Assembly: GCA_024213275.1 (NCBI GenBank)
Contig: JANAVG010000022.1
Location: 1-59,171, forward strand
From: Rossellomorea sp. BNER
GTDB taxonomy: Bacteria; Bacillota; Bacilli; Bacillales; Bacillaceae_B
Direction: 5' to 3'
Length of the DNA: 59,171 bases
Shown here: positions 25,684-34,939 of the stretch, piece by piece
Layout: every line of letters begins with the position of its first letter
Position numbering within the stretch: the stretch's first letter is position 1
Notes under the pieces: generated by a model
Databases searched by the model: none
Told to the model about the DNA's origin: nothing
What the model saw: the letters and a program-made list of their open reading frames with translations, nothing else
Made by a program: the position numbers and the translations under genes

Positions 25684-27288
25684 TTACTTCATTTTTTTTG
25701 AAATCGACATTAATTTTTCTCCAAATGGTAGAATGGACAACTCCTTGGATGTAAATACGTTTCCTTTTAATGTAATGTATAAATAAATCATGGCCCCCGC
25801 AGACACACCTGATAGGGAAAAAAAGGCTGCCATCAATCTTTCATATAGACCCTGATCAATCGCCACGAAATATAGAGTGTTCCACAGTTGTAAGAACATG
25901 GTCATTACAACCCCAGCAATCCCCATTTTTTTACAAAAACTCCAGTCTACTAATCGAAATCCAAAATGATTTCTTAGTTTTTTAACTAGAAGGACAGTCA
26001 TAACAGATAGGGCTAGTATAGTTGCAATCGCTGCTCCCATTGTATTTAACAAAGGAACAAGCAAGAGATTTAATATAAATTTCATAATAATTCCAGATAG
26101 TATCACGATTGCTGGATAATAGATATCACCTATTCCCTGAAAAACTCCGGACATCGTTAATATCATCGAGCTAAACATAATCGCTAAGCAGAAAACAGCG
26201 ATGACAGCAGAGCCTTCTGCATTTTTAAATAGCATAGTGTTCGTTGGTACGATGATATTCATCATCCCAATCGAAGCCGCAAAACCTACAAATAAACTAA
26301 CTTTGAGAGCTAATTGTGTTTTCTCTTTCACTAATTCCAAATTCTTTTTCTTATAAGCACTAGTAATGATAGGTACAAGTGTTAATGAAAGTGAAGTAGC
26401 GACAACGGTTCCAAGTTGAACAAATGGCTGACCGCGGTCATACACCCCTTTAAGCTGTTTTGCCAACACCTCTTCCATTCCTTGCTGTGTCAGTAACATG
26501 TATACATTTAGGGAGTCTATAAACTGCAGTAGAACTAACAACATTCCACTTATACAGATAGCAGTACCCTGAAAAAAAAGGGTCTTCCAAATTTGAAGCA
26601 TTTCATTATTACTTTGTGGTCGTAAGGGGGTTAGCAGTCTATCCTTTCTAAACCAAACGAAAGTAATTAAAACGAAGATTCCAGCCATTCCACCTGTTAA
26701 TGATCCAAATAGAGCTCCTAACGAAGCGGTATAAAGAGAATATCCACTATAAACTAGCAATGTGGAAAACACTAAAATAGTGGCTACTCTTATAAACTGC
26801 TCTGTAACCTGAGAAACAGCGGTTGGAAGCATATCCCCTTTCCCTTGATATATTCCTCTTAGTATTGAAGTAAACGGAAGAATAAGAAATGAAACGGAAA
26901 TAACCTTAATAAGTGGTGTTAACTGAGAGTCCCCCATCATGGTAGCTAGGTAAGGCGCACCAAAAAATAGCAAAAGGAACCAGATAAAACTAATGACAAG
27001 GAGAAAGAGAATAGAACTCCTTATAATTGTCGTGACTCCAACCGAATCGTGGCCATCTTCCTTTTCAGCGATCATCCTAGAGATAATGACAGGAAAACCA
27101 TATGTAGATAAAGCCAGTACAATTCCATAAATGGGGTAAACTTGCTGGTAAATGTAAAAACCTACGTCCCCCACAATATTTTGAAAAGGGACTCGATACA
27201 CAGCACTTAATATTTTTGTAAGTAAAGCACTTATCGTTAGAATCATAGCCCCTTTCATAAAGGTCTTAGAACTAGTGTCATTCGGCAA
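25684..27288 (-). CDS. yabM: Polysaccharide/lipid flippase of the MurJ/SpoVB superfamily (YabM)
   Basis: A 534-residue polytopic MOP-superfamily transporter with about 14 predicted transmembrane segments (MILTISALLTKILSAVYRVP at the start; PFTSILRGIYQGKGDMLPTA). SpoVB and MurJ relatives flip lipid-linked precursors across the membrane. YabM is the SpoVB paralogue encoded beside spoVT and mazG in B. subtilis, and its substrate has not been established to my knowledge. The start is TTG, with AGGA 9-10 nt upstream. Confidence 0.87.
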   Translation of the reverse strand: MPNDTSSKTFMKGAMILTISALLTKILSAVYRVPFQNIVGDVGFYIYQQVYPIYGIVLALSTYGFPVIISRMIAEKEDGHDSVGVTTIIRSSILFLLVISFIWFLLLFFGAPYLATMMGDSQLTPLIKVISVSFLILPFTSILRGIYQGKGDMLPTAVSQVTEQFIRVATILVFSTLLVYSGYSLYTASLGALFGSLTGGMAGIFVLITFVWFRKDRLLTPLRPQSNNEMLQIWKTLFFQGTAICISGMLLVLLQFIDSLNVYMLLTQQGMEEVLAKQLKGVYDRGQPFVQLGTVVATSLSLTLVPIITSAYKKKNLELVKEKTQLALKVSLFVGFAASIGMMNIIVPTNTMLFKNAEGSAVIAVFCLAIMFSSMILTMSGVFQGIGDIYYPAIVILSGIIMKFILNLLLVPLLNTMGAAIATILALSVMTVLLVKKLRNHFGFRLVDWSFCKKMGIAGVVMTMFLQLWNTLYFVAIDQGLYERLMAAFFSLSGVSAGAMIYLYITLKGNVFTSKELSILPFGEKLMSISKKMK

Positions 27289-27424
27289 TATTTCTTTTCC
27301 TGCCTTTCTATACTTAATCGAATGTATTATAGCATATGGTTTTTGGATAATCGTCTAACCTGTATTAGATGATAGATGCCTCTTCCCTTTTCATTTTTAG
27401 AAGCATCCGGTTTAAAAGCATCCG

Positions 27425-27452
27425 AAAAAAAAGAAGCGACAAAAGTCGCTTC
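27425..27452 (-). terminator. spoVT terminator
   Basis: A perfect 8-bp stem GAAGCGAC / GTCGCTTC with loop TTTT, followed by TTTTTTTT on the minus strand. Confidence 0.9.
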
Positions 27453-27461
27453 CAATGATAG

Positions 27462-27998
27462 CTATTGTTCCATTTGTCTTGCTAAAAATCCAGCTGCCGT
27501 TTCTACTGCCTTTTGCTCTACTTCTCCAAGTGTGCGGTCTTTCGAGTAAATGGCAACCGCTCCAATTGGATCTCCATTCGCAATGATTGGTGCAATGGTG
27601 TAGGAGGATAATTCTTCATCTAGGCCATCTACTAATTGTGCTTGTCCTTGTTGAGTGTTCAGTACAGATGAACGGTCTTCCATTGTTTTTTCAACGAGTT
27701 CACTAATACTTTTATTAAGATATTCTTTTTTTGAACTACCTGCAATGGCAATCACTGTGTCGCGATCACATATGAGCACTGTACTTCCTAAACTATCATA
27801 TAGGGCTTCTGCATACTCTCTTGAAAAATCACTTAGTTCACTAATAGGAGAATACTTTTTAAGAATCACTTCGCCGTCTCGATCCACAAAAATTTCTAAC
27901 GGATCTCCTTCTCGAATTCTTAAGGTCCTGCGAATCTCCTTTGGAATAACGACACGACCTAAATCATCAATACGACGAACAATACCAGTTGCTTTCAT
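27462..27998 (-). CDS. spoVT: Stage V sporulation regulator SpoVT
   Basis: Forespore transcription factor modulating sigma-G genes. An AbrB-type swapped-hairpin DNA-binding domain occupies residues 1-52 (MKATGIVRRIDDLGRVVIPK; EIRRTLRIREGDPLEIFVD) and a GAF-like domain the rest. Its DNA-binding part is closely similar to AbrB encoded at 49435. Length 178 equals the norm. It is monocistronic, with a forespore-type promoter and terminator. Confidence 0.96.
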   Translation of the reverse strand: MKATGIVRRIDDLGRVVIPKEIRRTLRIREGDPLEIFVDRDGEVILKKYSPISELSDFSREYAEALYDSLGSTVLICDRDTVIAIAGSSKKEYLNKSISELVEKTMEDRSSVLNTQQGQAQLVDGLDEELSSYTIAPIIANGDPIGAVAIYSKDRTLGEVEQKAVETAAGFLARQMEQ

Positions 27999-28077
27999 CT
28001 ATAGTTGCCTCACTTTCATCAGATGATTTTTATTTAGTAATGAACCCTTGTAATGAATTCTTTACTAATGTTGATGT

Positions 28078-28106
28078 TAGTATCTTACATATGGGAAGTT
28101 CTATAC
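28078..28106 (-). promoter_or_regulatory. Candidate sigma-G promoter of spoVT
   Basis: GTATA (28106-28102), a 17-bp spacer and GATACTA (28084-28078) on the minus strand fit the sigma-G pattern gnATR-N17/18-cAtnnTA except for the first -10 base. B. subtilis spoVT is transcribed by sigma-G, which supports the call. Confidence 0.55.
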
Positions 28107-28254
28107 ACAAACAACTAATTTTTCTGTAATTTCGTTTTCGTTCCTTTTAAGGGTAATTTTTCCACATAGGCAGCTGCATAATAACTAATACCCTTATTGT
28201 ACAAGACATAAACGAGTGAAACAGTTACATTTTGATTACAGAAATTTTTCCTTT

Positions 28255-31200
28255 TTAAGAATGAACTTCCTTTATCTTTTTGGCATTTTTAAGATTTTTT
28301 ACGATATCATAAGCAACCTGAAACCACTGGTTTGTCGTCATTTTAGCCGTATTGATTGTGATTTTTAATTTTTGATTTTCCATTCCAAGACCAACCGCGC
28401 GTCCATGTTTATTACAAAGATCAAAAACTTTTGAACCATCAATAACACTTGTTCCATCTTCCTTCATCAAAATGGTAATAATTTTTTTGTTTTGTTTGAT
28501 TGATTCAAGCTTAGATTCTATCGCGTATATCTTCATTTCGGAAATTTGGAATAAGTAAGCTACTTCTTCTGGATATTCTCCAAATCGATCGAGCATCTCT
28601 TCTCCAAGCTCTTCTACATCCTCTAACGATGAAAGTGAACGGAACCTTTTGTACATTTCAATCTTTTGATGACCATCTTTAATATATCGATCAGGAATAT
28701 AAGCATCTATTTCGATGTCTACTTCAAATGAAGCCTCCGGCTGTTTTGGTAGATCTCCTTTTCTTTCTTCAATCGCTTCCTTAAGCATTTGTGAATACAG
28801 ATCAAAACCAACAGAATCAATAAACCCATGCTGTTGAGCCCCTAATAAGTTCCCTGCTCCACGAATGGTGAGATCTCTCATAGCAATTTTAAAACCAGAG
28901 CCTAGTTCTGTGAATTCTTTAATAGCCTGTAATCGCTTTTCAGCTACCTCTGTTAACACTTTATCTTTACGATAGGTGAAATAGGAATAAGCAACTCGGT
29001 TTGATCTGCCAACACGACCTCTTAGTTGGTAAAGCTGGGAAAGACCCATACGATCTGCATCAAAAACAATAAGAGTATTTACATTTGGAATGTCTACTCC
29101 TGTTTCAATAATGGTCGTAGTTACGAGCACATCATATTCCCCATCCAAGAAGTTTAATATCACCGATTCAAGTTCATTTTCGCTCATTTGACCATGTGCA
29201 TACGCAACTCTTGCATCGGGAACAAGCATAGAAATTTCATCCGCTTTTCTTTCGATATCTTCGACACGATTATATAAGAAATAGACCTGTCCTTCTCGAG
29301 CTAATTCCCTTTCAACTGCTTCTTTTATTAGTCCTCCGTTATACTCCATTACATATGTTTGAACCGGGAAACGGTTTTCTGGAGGTGTTTCAATAACGGA
29401 TAAATCCCTAACCCCGAGCATCGACATATGTAATGTTCTTGGTATAGGTGTTGCTGTTAAGGTCAGTACATCAATATTCGTCTTTAACTGCTTGATCTTT
29501 TCCTTATGAGTCACTCCAAATCGTTGTTCTTCATCAATAATAAGAAGGCCTAAATCACGATATTGTATATCTTTAGATAGTAGTCGGTGAGTACCCACCA
29601 CGACGTCAATCGTTCCCGCTTTTATTGCCTTCGTCGTTTCTGTTTGCTGTTTTTTTGTTCGGAATCGACTTAATAAACCAACTTCAATAGGGAAATCTTG
29701 AAACCGCTCTTTCATCGTTTCATAATGCTGTTGGGCTAGAATTGTGGTAGGAACAAGAATGGCTACTTGTTTCCCATCTGAAACGGCTTTAAAAGCAGCT
29801 CTAATGGCTACCTCTGTTTTTCCATAGCCAACATCACCACATAAAAGACGGTCCATAGGTCTTTCTTTTTCCATGTCCAATTTAATTTCACGTATGGATC
29901 GATCTTGATCTTCCGTTTCTTGATAAGGGAATACTGCCTCAAATTCCCTTTGCATCTCTCCATCAGGACTAAATGCATAACCTTTAGCCGCTTCTCGCTC
30001 TGCATAAAGTTTAATAAGATCATCTGCAATATCTTGAACAGAGGACTGAACTTTACTTTTCACTTTCTTCCATTCAGATCCACCTAATTTGTATAGCTTG
30101 GGATCTTTGCTTTCAGACCCAACATACTTTTGAACAAGATCGATTTGGTCTACTGGAACATATAGCTTGTCGTTTCCTTGATATCTGATATGGAGATAAT
30201 CTTTGTGTACTCCATTAATCTCCAGTGTTTCAATTCCAAGATATTTTCCTATTCCATGATTAACATGAACCACGTGATCGCCGGTTTTTAGTTCAGAATA
30301 ACTTTTAATTCTCTCGGCATTAGAGAGTTTTTGTCTTCTTGGAGCTTTTTTAGTCTTTTTATTAAATAGCTCTTCCTCGGTAATGACCGCTAATTTCATC
30401 ATCGGAAGTTCAAATCCGCTATTTAAACTTCCATGAATAATTTGAGCCTTCCCTTTTAAGAGTTTATTGGGATCCTCTACATGAGCCACTTCAATATCAT
30501 AATCATTTAGAACACGTTGAAGCTTTTTGATTCTTTCTTCATCAGGACCTAATAAAACAAGGGTATAGTTTCCTTTTTTCCATCGATCTAATTCCGTTTT
30601 CAGCACATGCATTTGTCCATGAAAGCTTTGCATTGGCTTACATGAGATATTAAAAATATTTTGTGGGCTTGTATTCGGAATATGTCTTAAAAAGATGGAA
30701 AAATAAACTTTAGGAAGAGTTGTTTTTCCGGTTATTTTGGGAAGATGATGAGAGACTGTGATATCATGAACCACTTTCCCCTCTTGTAACAAAGATGTAT
30801 ACCAATCGGCTTCTTCTGTATCCAATGACTCACTCATTTCTTGTATACGGCTAAATTCATCGAGAAATAAAAATCCATTAGAAGGTAAATAGTCTATTAA
30901 ACTATTATCATCAGGATATGCAAGTGATAGATACTTGAAGATTTGCTCTGGAACTTGACCATTTTGAAGCTGTTCCAACTCATAGCTTATATTTTGAGTT
31001 AATTTTTCTTTTACATCAGCTGCTTTTACCTTTTTTAAACTATTGGACAGACCCTTTTCAAGCTCATGAATAACTCTCTCTATATGGTTTGTTTCTAAAA
31101 CAACCTCTGACGCGGGGCCAATTTCAATGCTGGTTAGTTTTTCGATTGAACGCTGATCCTCAATCGAAAACGTTCGAATCGAATCAACCTCAGTATCGAA

Positions 31201-31788
31201 TAACTCAATACGGACTGGATCAGACGTTGTTAAAGGATAAATATCTACTATTCCCCCACGGATACTAAATTCACCTGGGGTATTCACCATATCAGATCTT
31301 ATATAGCCCATTTTAATCAATTGATTTAAAGTAGTGTCTACATCAAGATCTGAACCAAGGGAGATTGGCAGTTGATACTTTTTCCATAGCATTTGTGGAG
31401 GTAGAATCTTCCTGAGTCCTGCTATCGGAGCAACATAAATTCCTGATGAACCCGCTGCTAATTTATTCAGCACCTCAATTCTCTGTGCTTTCAGTTCGGG
31501 ACTGGCAATACTTAATTCTGCAGCAATCAATTCATTTGCTGGATATAAGAATACCTCGTCTTCAGACAAAAACTGGAGTAAATCATCATATACTTTCTGG
31601 GCTTGTAAAAGATTGTGTGTGACAACAAGGATTGTTTTCTTTGTTTTTTGATAGACAGACGCAATATACACACTTCGGGAAGAGCCTGATAAACCTGCCA
31701 CTAGCTGTTCCTGTAGACCTTCTTCTACACCTGTTACCATTGATTGTATATCTTCGTTTTTATGTGCAATTTCTAAAATACCCTTCAA
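28255..31788 (-). CDS. mfd: Transcription-repair coupling factor Mfd
   Basis: An 1177-residue DNA translocase that dislodges stalled RNA polymerase and recruits UvrA. Domains in order: UvrB-like N-terminus (about 1-350), RNA-polymerase-interacting CarD-like domain (GDHVVHVNHGIGKYLG, about 500-570), RecG-like helicase lobes with LLCGDVGYGKTEVA and IDEEQRFG, and the C-terminal TRCF domain. It starts at TTG preceded by GAGGAGC. It directly follows fin, as in B. subtilis. Confidence 0.97.
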   Translation of the reverse strand: MKGILEIAHKNEDIQSMVTGVEEGLQEQLVAGLSGSSRSVYIASVYQKTKKTILVVTHNLLQAQKVYDDLLQFLSEDEVFLYPANELIAAELSIASPELKAQRIEVLNKLAAGSSGIYVAPIAGLRKILPPQMLWKKYQLPISLGSDLDVDTTLNQLIKMGYIRSDMVNTPGEFSIRGGIVDIYPLTTSDPVRIELFDTEVDSIRTFSIEDQRSIEKLTSIEIGPASEVVLETNHIERVIHELEKGLSNSLKKVKAADVKEKLTQNISYELEQLQNGQVPEQIFKYLSLAYPDDNSLIDYLPSNGFLFLDEFSRIQEMSESLDTEEADWYTSLLQEGKVVHDITVSHHLPKITGKTTLPKVYFSIFLRHIPNTSPQNIFNISCKPMQSFHGQMHVLKTELDRWKKGNYTLVLLGPDEERIKKLQRVLNDYDIEVAHVEDPNKLLKGKAQIIHGSLNSGFELPMMKLAVITEEELFNKKTKKAPRRQKLSNAERIKSYSELKTGDHVVHVNHGIGKYLGIETLEINGVHKDYLHIRYQGNDKLYVPVDQIDLVQKYVGSESKDPKLYKLGGSEWKKVKSKVQSSVQDIADDLIKLYAEREAAKGYAFSPDGEMQREFEAVFPYQETEDQDRSIREIKLDMEKERPMDRLLCGDVGYGKTEVAIRAAFKAVSDGKQVAILVPTTILAQQHYETMKERFQDFPIEVGLLSRFRTKKQQTETTKAIKAGTIDVVVGTHRLLSKDIQYRDLGLLIIDEEQRFGVTHKEKIKQLKTNIDVLTLTATPIPRTLHMSMLGVRDLSVIETPPENRFPVQTYVMEYNGGLIKEAVERELAREGQVYFLYNRVEDIERKADEISMLVPDARVAYAHGQMSENELESVILNFLDGEYDVLVTTTIIETGVDIPNVNTLIVFDADRMGLSQLYQLRGRVGRSNRVAYSYFTYRKDKVLTEVAEKRLQAIKEFTELGSGFKIAMRDLTIRGAGNLLGAQQHGFIDSVGFDLYSQMLKEAIEERKGDLPKQPEASFEVDIEIDAYIPDRYIKDGHQKIEMYKRFRSLSSLEDVEELGEEMLDRFGEYPEEVAYLFQISEMKIYAIESKLESIKQNKKIITILMKEDGTSVIDGSKVFDLCNKHGRAVGLGMENQKLKITINTAKMTTNQWFQVAYDIVKNLKNAKKIKEVHS

Positions 31789-31865
31789 TGAATGCTCCTC
31801 CCCTCTCTATAACTTTTGTTTACTAGTTAAAAAGAGCGATATTTTTTTGTTCCTAGATAAGCAGC

Positions 31866-31896
31866 AAAAACGGGGGATGACCCTTTGGCCAACCCC
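31866..31896 (-). terminator. Terminator after fin
   Basis: On the minus strand GGGGTTGGCC and GGTCATCCCC pair 9/10 (one G-U) around AAAG, followed by CGTTTTTGC. It partly insulates mfd from forespore transcription of fin. Confidence 0.7.
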
Positions 31897-31899
31897 TTT

Positions 31900-32130
31900 C
31901 TAATGAATTATATAATCTGATTGGTGAAAGTCTGGATTTCGATTTAAGGCCTCATGGCAGTCTTCACAAATCGTCTTTATCCTGATATCACCGTTTTGGT
32001 CATATGAAATCATTTCTAAGCGGTCTTCATCTGTTAATTTATGAAGGCCGATCTGTTCAGAGTGTACAGATGTTTGGGAAAGCGTCCCAACATTTGTACC
32101 ACAATGACGACATTTGTAATGAATCGCCAC
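31900..32130 (-). CDS. fin: Anti-sigma-F factor Fin
   Basis: A small zinc-ribbon protein that in B. subtilis inhibits sigma-F core binding to help the switch to sigma-G. Two cysteine pairs are seen, CRHCG near the N-terminus and CEDC near the C-terminus. I choose GTG 32130 (VAIHYKCRHCG; 76 residues, the B. subtilis length) because AAAGGAGG lies 8 nt upstream; the open frame extends 8 codons further but across that Shine-Dalgarno. Confidence 0.92.
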   Translation of the reverse strand: MAIHYKCRHCGTNVGTLSQTSVHSEQIGLHKLTDEDRLEMISYDQNGDIRIKTICEDCHEALNRNPDFHQSDYIIH

Positions 32131-32161
32131 TACAGAATCCTCCTTTAAACACATTTAAAAT

Positions 32162-32191
32162 TAGTATAAACGTGTTTAAAGGGAGTTATAC
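32162..32191 (-). promoter_or_regulatory. Forespore (sigma-F/G) promoter of fin
   Basis: GTATA (32191-32187), a 15-bp spacer and GTTTATACTA (32171-32162) on the minus strand fit GywTA-N15-GgnrAnAnTw in most positions. The -10 is flanked by an 11-bp perfect inverted repeat (CCTTTAAACAC 32142-32152; GTGTTTAAAGG 32172-32182), a possible operator. Confidence 0.6.
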
Positions 32192-32200
32192 AATTGTATG

Positions 32201-32758
32201 CTAATTATATTCATTCATTACTTCAATAAAAGGTTTTTCTAGCCATCTCTCACATGCCTTAACACTTGTTTGCATCACTTCATTCATGACATCTTGTTCT
32301 TCACCCGTAAACTTTCCTAAGACATAGTCTGAAATAGACATTCCATTTGTTGGCCGGTCAATTCCTACACGGATTCGGTTGAAATTTTGTCCACCAACAT
32401 GAGCAATAGTGGATTTAATTCCATTATGCCCTCCAGCACTTCCTTTTTGTCTTAAACGAATTTTGCCAACTGGTAAATCTAAATCATCATAGATAACTAA
32501 TAAATTCTCTATTGGAATGTCATAGTAATCCATAAAAGGTCTGATGCTTTCTCCGGATAAATTCATATATGTAAGCGGCTTTAACAGAATCGCTTTTTCA
32601 CCGTGATGATGTATAGTTGTATAAACACCTTTAAACTTTGTCTGATTTAGTAAAGCTTGGTTTGCTTTAGCTAGTTCATCTATAATATCAAACCCGATGT
32701 TATGTCTTGTTCTGTCAAAACGCGAACCCGGATTTCCTAGTCCTACAATAATCTTCAT
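32201..32758 (-). CDS. pth: Peptidyl-tRNA hydrolase
   Basis: Releases peptides from prematurely dropped peptidyl-tRNA; known as spoVC in B. subtilis. Asn9 and catalytic His19 lie in MKIIVGLGNPGSRFDRTRHN, with later VYDDLDLPVGKIRLR and GGHNGIKS. The start is ATG 32758 (185 residues); the long open frame upstream runs through the ctc terminator and is not real. It follows ctc by about 80 bp. Confidence 0.96.
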   Translation of the reverse strand: MKIIVGLGNPGSRFDRTRHNIGFDIIDELAKANQALLNQTKFKGVYTTIHHHGEKAILLKPLTYMNLSGESIRPFMDYYDIPIENLLVIYDDLDLPVGKIRLRQKGSAGGHNGIKSTIAHVGGQNFNRIRVGIDRPTNGMSISDYVLGKFTGEEQDVMNEVMQTSVKACERWLEKPFIEVMNEYN

Positions 32759-32800
32759 GATAAACACCTCTTTTTCCTGCATAACACTAGCATAAACTAT

Positions 32801-32829
32801 AAAAGGCGTAACCCGCAAAGAGTTACGCC
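32801..32829 (-). terminator. Terminator after ctc
   Basis: On the minus strand GGCGTAAC, a 9-nt loop and GTTACGCC followed by TTTTATAG, between ctc and pth. The T-run is short, so readthrough into pth is likely. Confidence 0.75.
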
Positions 32830-32840
32830 AAAAAAAATTT

Positions 32841-33491
32841 TTATTCTTTCGATTCGCTTTCATTACTTGCTTTCGTTTCTCTGCCTTCTTCATTTTCAGG
32901 TTGACCAGCTTCCTGCTCTTCACCTGAACTAATTTCTTCTTCCTGTCTCGGTGCCAATACAGAAGCAATGGTGGTTTCATCTTCAGAGTTAATCTCTACT
33001 GAGTAGCTCTTCTTAACATCTCCAATGGTAATGGTATCTCCAACTTCTAAAGTAGAAATGTCCACTTTAATGGAATCTGGAATATCATTTGGTTTCGCTG
33101 TTACGGATACCTCATGTAAGGATTGTTGAAGAACTCCTCCGTCTTTCACCCCTCTTGATTCTCCAGTAAGCTCAATACGGACATCTGCATCAATTTCAGC
33201 AGCCATATTTACTGCTAGGAAATCAATATGGATGATTTGATCTTTTAAATAGTCTTCCTGATAATCATTTAAGATCACATTCTGTTTTTTTCCATTAATA
33301 TCAAGTGAGATGATTCCGTTACGTCCTGATTCTCTTATTGTTTTAATAAACTCTATTGAATCAACATACACAGGAGTATTCTCGACTTTATAACCATAGA
33401 CAACAGCAGGTATATTTCCTTCATGACGTAATTTTGTTAAGGATGAACGTTTAAAATCTTCTCTATTATTCGCCTTTAATTCAATTGCCAT
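32841..33491 (-). CDS. ctc: Ribosomal protein bL25, CTC family (general stress)
   Basis: A 5S-rRNA-binding L25/TL5-type protein of 216 residues: an N-terminal L25 beta-barrel (ELKANNREDFKRSSLTKLRH), a C-terminal TL5 domain (about 100-190) and an acidic Glu/Ser-rich tail. The start ATG has GGAGT upstream. The sigma-B promoter 52 bp upstream matches its known stress induction in B. subtilis. Confidence 0.95.
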   Translation of the reverse strand: MAIELKANNREDFKRSSLTKLRHEGNIPAVVYGYKVENTPVYVDSIEFIKTIRESGRNGIISLDINGKKQNVILNDYQEDYLKDQIIHIDFLAVNMAAEIDADVRIELTGESRGVKDGGVLQQSLHEVSVTAKPNDIPDSIKVDISTLEVGDTITIGDVKKSYSVEINSEDETTIASVLAPRQEEEISSGEEQEAGQPENEEGRETKASNESESKE

Positions 33492-33542
33492 GTTTACTCC
33501 AACACCTTCCTCATTTTTCTATACAAATGTCTATATATAAAA

Positions 33543-33568
33543 TTACCCTAAATGAAAGATGATTAAAC
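33543..33568 (-). promoter_or_regulatory. Sigma-B promoter of ctc
   Basis: GTTTAA (33568-33563), a 14-bp spacer and GGGTAA (33548-33543) on the minus strand match the general-stress consensus GTTTAA-N12/14-GGGTAT with one difference. ctc is a classical sigma-B gene. Confidence 0.85.
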
Positions 33569-33746
33569 ATTTTTTAGGAAAGTTCTTTTAATGTAAGGGA
33601 CTTTGAGGGAATTCATATAAAAGGGAAGTTACGAAACAAAGCTCTGAATAGGTAGGGAAACGCTTGGCTGTTTAGCCTTAAGCAACAGGGAGACTAATTT
33701 ATGCGGAATAGCTTTTATTTGTCCAAAAGCAAGGATGGACTTACTT

Positions 33747-33840
33747 ATTTGTCTATTTTCAGTAATAATTTGTCCGTTATCCAGTTTAATTTGTCCGTTG
33801 CCCGCTATATATTGACCGTTCGACATAAACGGTCAAATTT
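33747..33840. repeat. Degenerate 21-bp tandem repeats ending in a hairpin
   Basis: Units ATTTGTCTATTTTCAGTAAT, ATTTGTCCGTTATCCAGTTT, ATTTGTCCGTTGCCCGCTAT and TATTGACCGTTCGACATAAA start at 33747, 33768, 33789 and 33810, an exact 21-bp period; another ATTTGTCC is at 33717. The last unit makes a hairpin GACCGTT / AACGGTC. It lies between ctc and prs. The minus-strand open frame here (to 33826) reflects the repeat and has no nearby ribosome-binding site. Confidence 0.75.
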
Positions 33841-33873
33841 TGCACCCAACAGCACCATTTTCACTTACTGCAT

Positions 33874-33916
33874 AAGAAAGAGCTAAGAAATTAGCGATTC
33901 GCTCCCTTCTTAGCTC
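33874..33916 (-). terminator. prs terminator
   Basis: On the minus strand GAGCTAAGAA and TTCTTAGCTC (33916-33880) form a 10-bp stem followed by TTTCTTATG, about 50 bp after the prs stop. Confidence 0.75.
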
Positions 33917-33966
33917 GGTTAGATCCATATGATTTTTAGTACTTGCAAACGCAATTTTGTAACGAT

Positions 33967-34926
33967 TTAATCAAATAGAGTACTTACAGATTGCTGTTCA
34001 TAAACTCGAATAATAGCTTCTCCAATTAGTGGAGCTACAGAGAGTTGAGAAATTTTATCGATTAATTTGTCTTCATTAAGTGGAATAGAGTTCGTAACAA
34101 TTAATTCCTTAATCTTAGAATTGTCGATTCTTTCGATTGCTGGTCCTGAAAGTACAGGGTGCGTACAACATGCATAAACTTCTTTTGCTCCATTCTCAAC
34201 AAGAGCATTAGCGGCTAATGTAATCGTACCCGCTGTATCAATGATATCATCAATAAGGATGGCAATTTTCCCATCAATGTTACCGACAATATTCATGACT
34301 TCAGCAACATTTGGCTTTGGTCTACGCTTATCAATAATGGCAATTGGAGCTTTCAACCTTTCAGCTAACTTACGTGCTCTCGTTACTCCTCCATGATCAG
34401 GTGAAACAATGACAAGATCTTCGTTGTTAAAGCCTTTTTCTAAGAAATACTCACCTAGGATCGGAACACCCATGAGATGATCAATTAGAATGTCAAAGAA
34501 ACCTTGGATTTGAGGTGCGTGTAAATCAAGCGTGATGACACGAGTAGCACCTGCTGTTTCAAGAAGGTTTGCCACAAGTTTTGCAGTAATTGGTTCACGA
34601 GCACGAGCTTTACGGTCTTGTCTTGCATAACCGTAATAAGGCATAACGATGTTAATTGTTTTTGCAGATGCACGCTTAAGAGCATCAACCATAATTAAGA
34701 GTTCCATCAGGTTTTCATTTACTGGTGAACAAGTGGATTGAATAACAAAGACGTCACAACCACGAATACTCTCCTCAATATTGATTTGAATTTCACCATC
34801 ACTGAATTGCTTTACTGTACATTGACCTAGTTCGACTCCAACTTCTTGAGCAATTTCTTCCGCTAAGGATTGGTTGGAATTTAAAGAGAAAATCTTCAAC
34901 TTTGAATTTAAATAAGAATTGGGCAT
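33967..34926 (-). CDS. prs: Ribose-phosphate pyrophosphokinase
   Basis: Makes PRPP from ribose 5-phosphate and ATP, feeding purine, pyrimidine, His, Trp and NAD synthesis. The 319-residue protein has DLHAPQIQGFFD (about 130-141) and the PRPP loop AILIDDIIDTAGTI (about 215-228). It lies 14 bp after glmU, forming the conserved gcaD-prs operon. PRPP is also the effector of PurR encoded 4 kb upstream. Confidence 0.97.
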   Translation of the reverse strand: MPNSYLNSKLKIFSLNSNQSLAEEIAQEVGVELGQCTVKQFSDGEIQINIEESIRGCDVFVIQSTCSPVNENLMELLIMVDALKRASAKTINIVMPYYGYARQDRKARAREPITAKLVANLLETAGATRVITLDLHAPQIQGFFDILIDHLMGVPILGEYFLEKGFNNEDLVIVSPDHGGVTRARKLAERLKAPIAIIDKRRPKPNVAEVMNIVGNIDGKIAILIDDIIDTAGTITLAANALVENGAKEVYACCTHPVLSGPAIERIDNSKIKELIVTNSIPLNEDKLIDKISQLSVAPLIGEAIIRVYEQQSVSTLFD

Positions 34927-34939
34927 GATGGACCTCCAT

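Noticed and set aside
33629..33826. 65-codon minus-strand ORF with a heptad NGQI-like repeat
   Set aside because: The repetition is a consequence of the 21-bp DNA repeats and no ribosome-binding site precedes the ATG.
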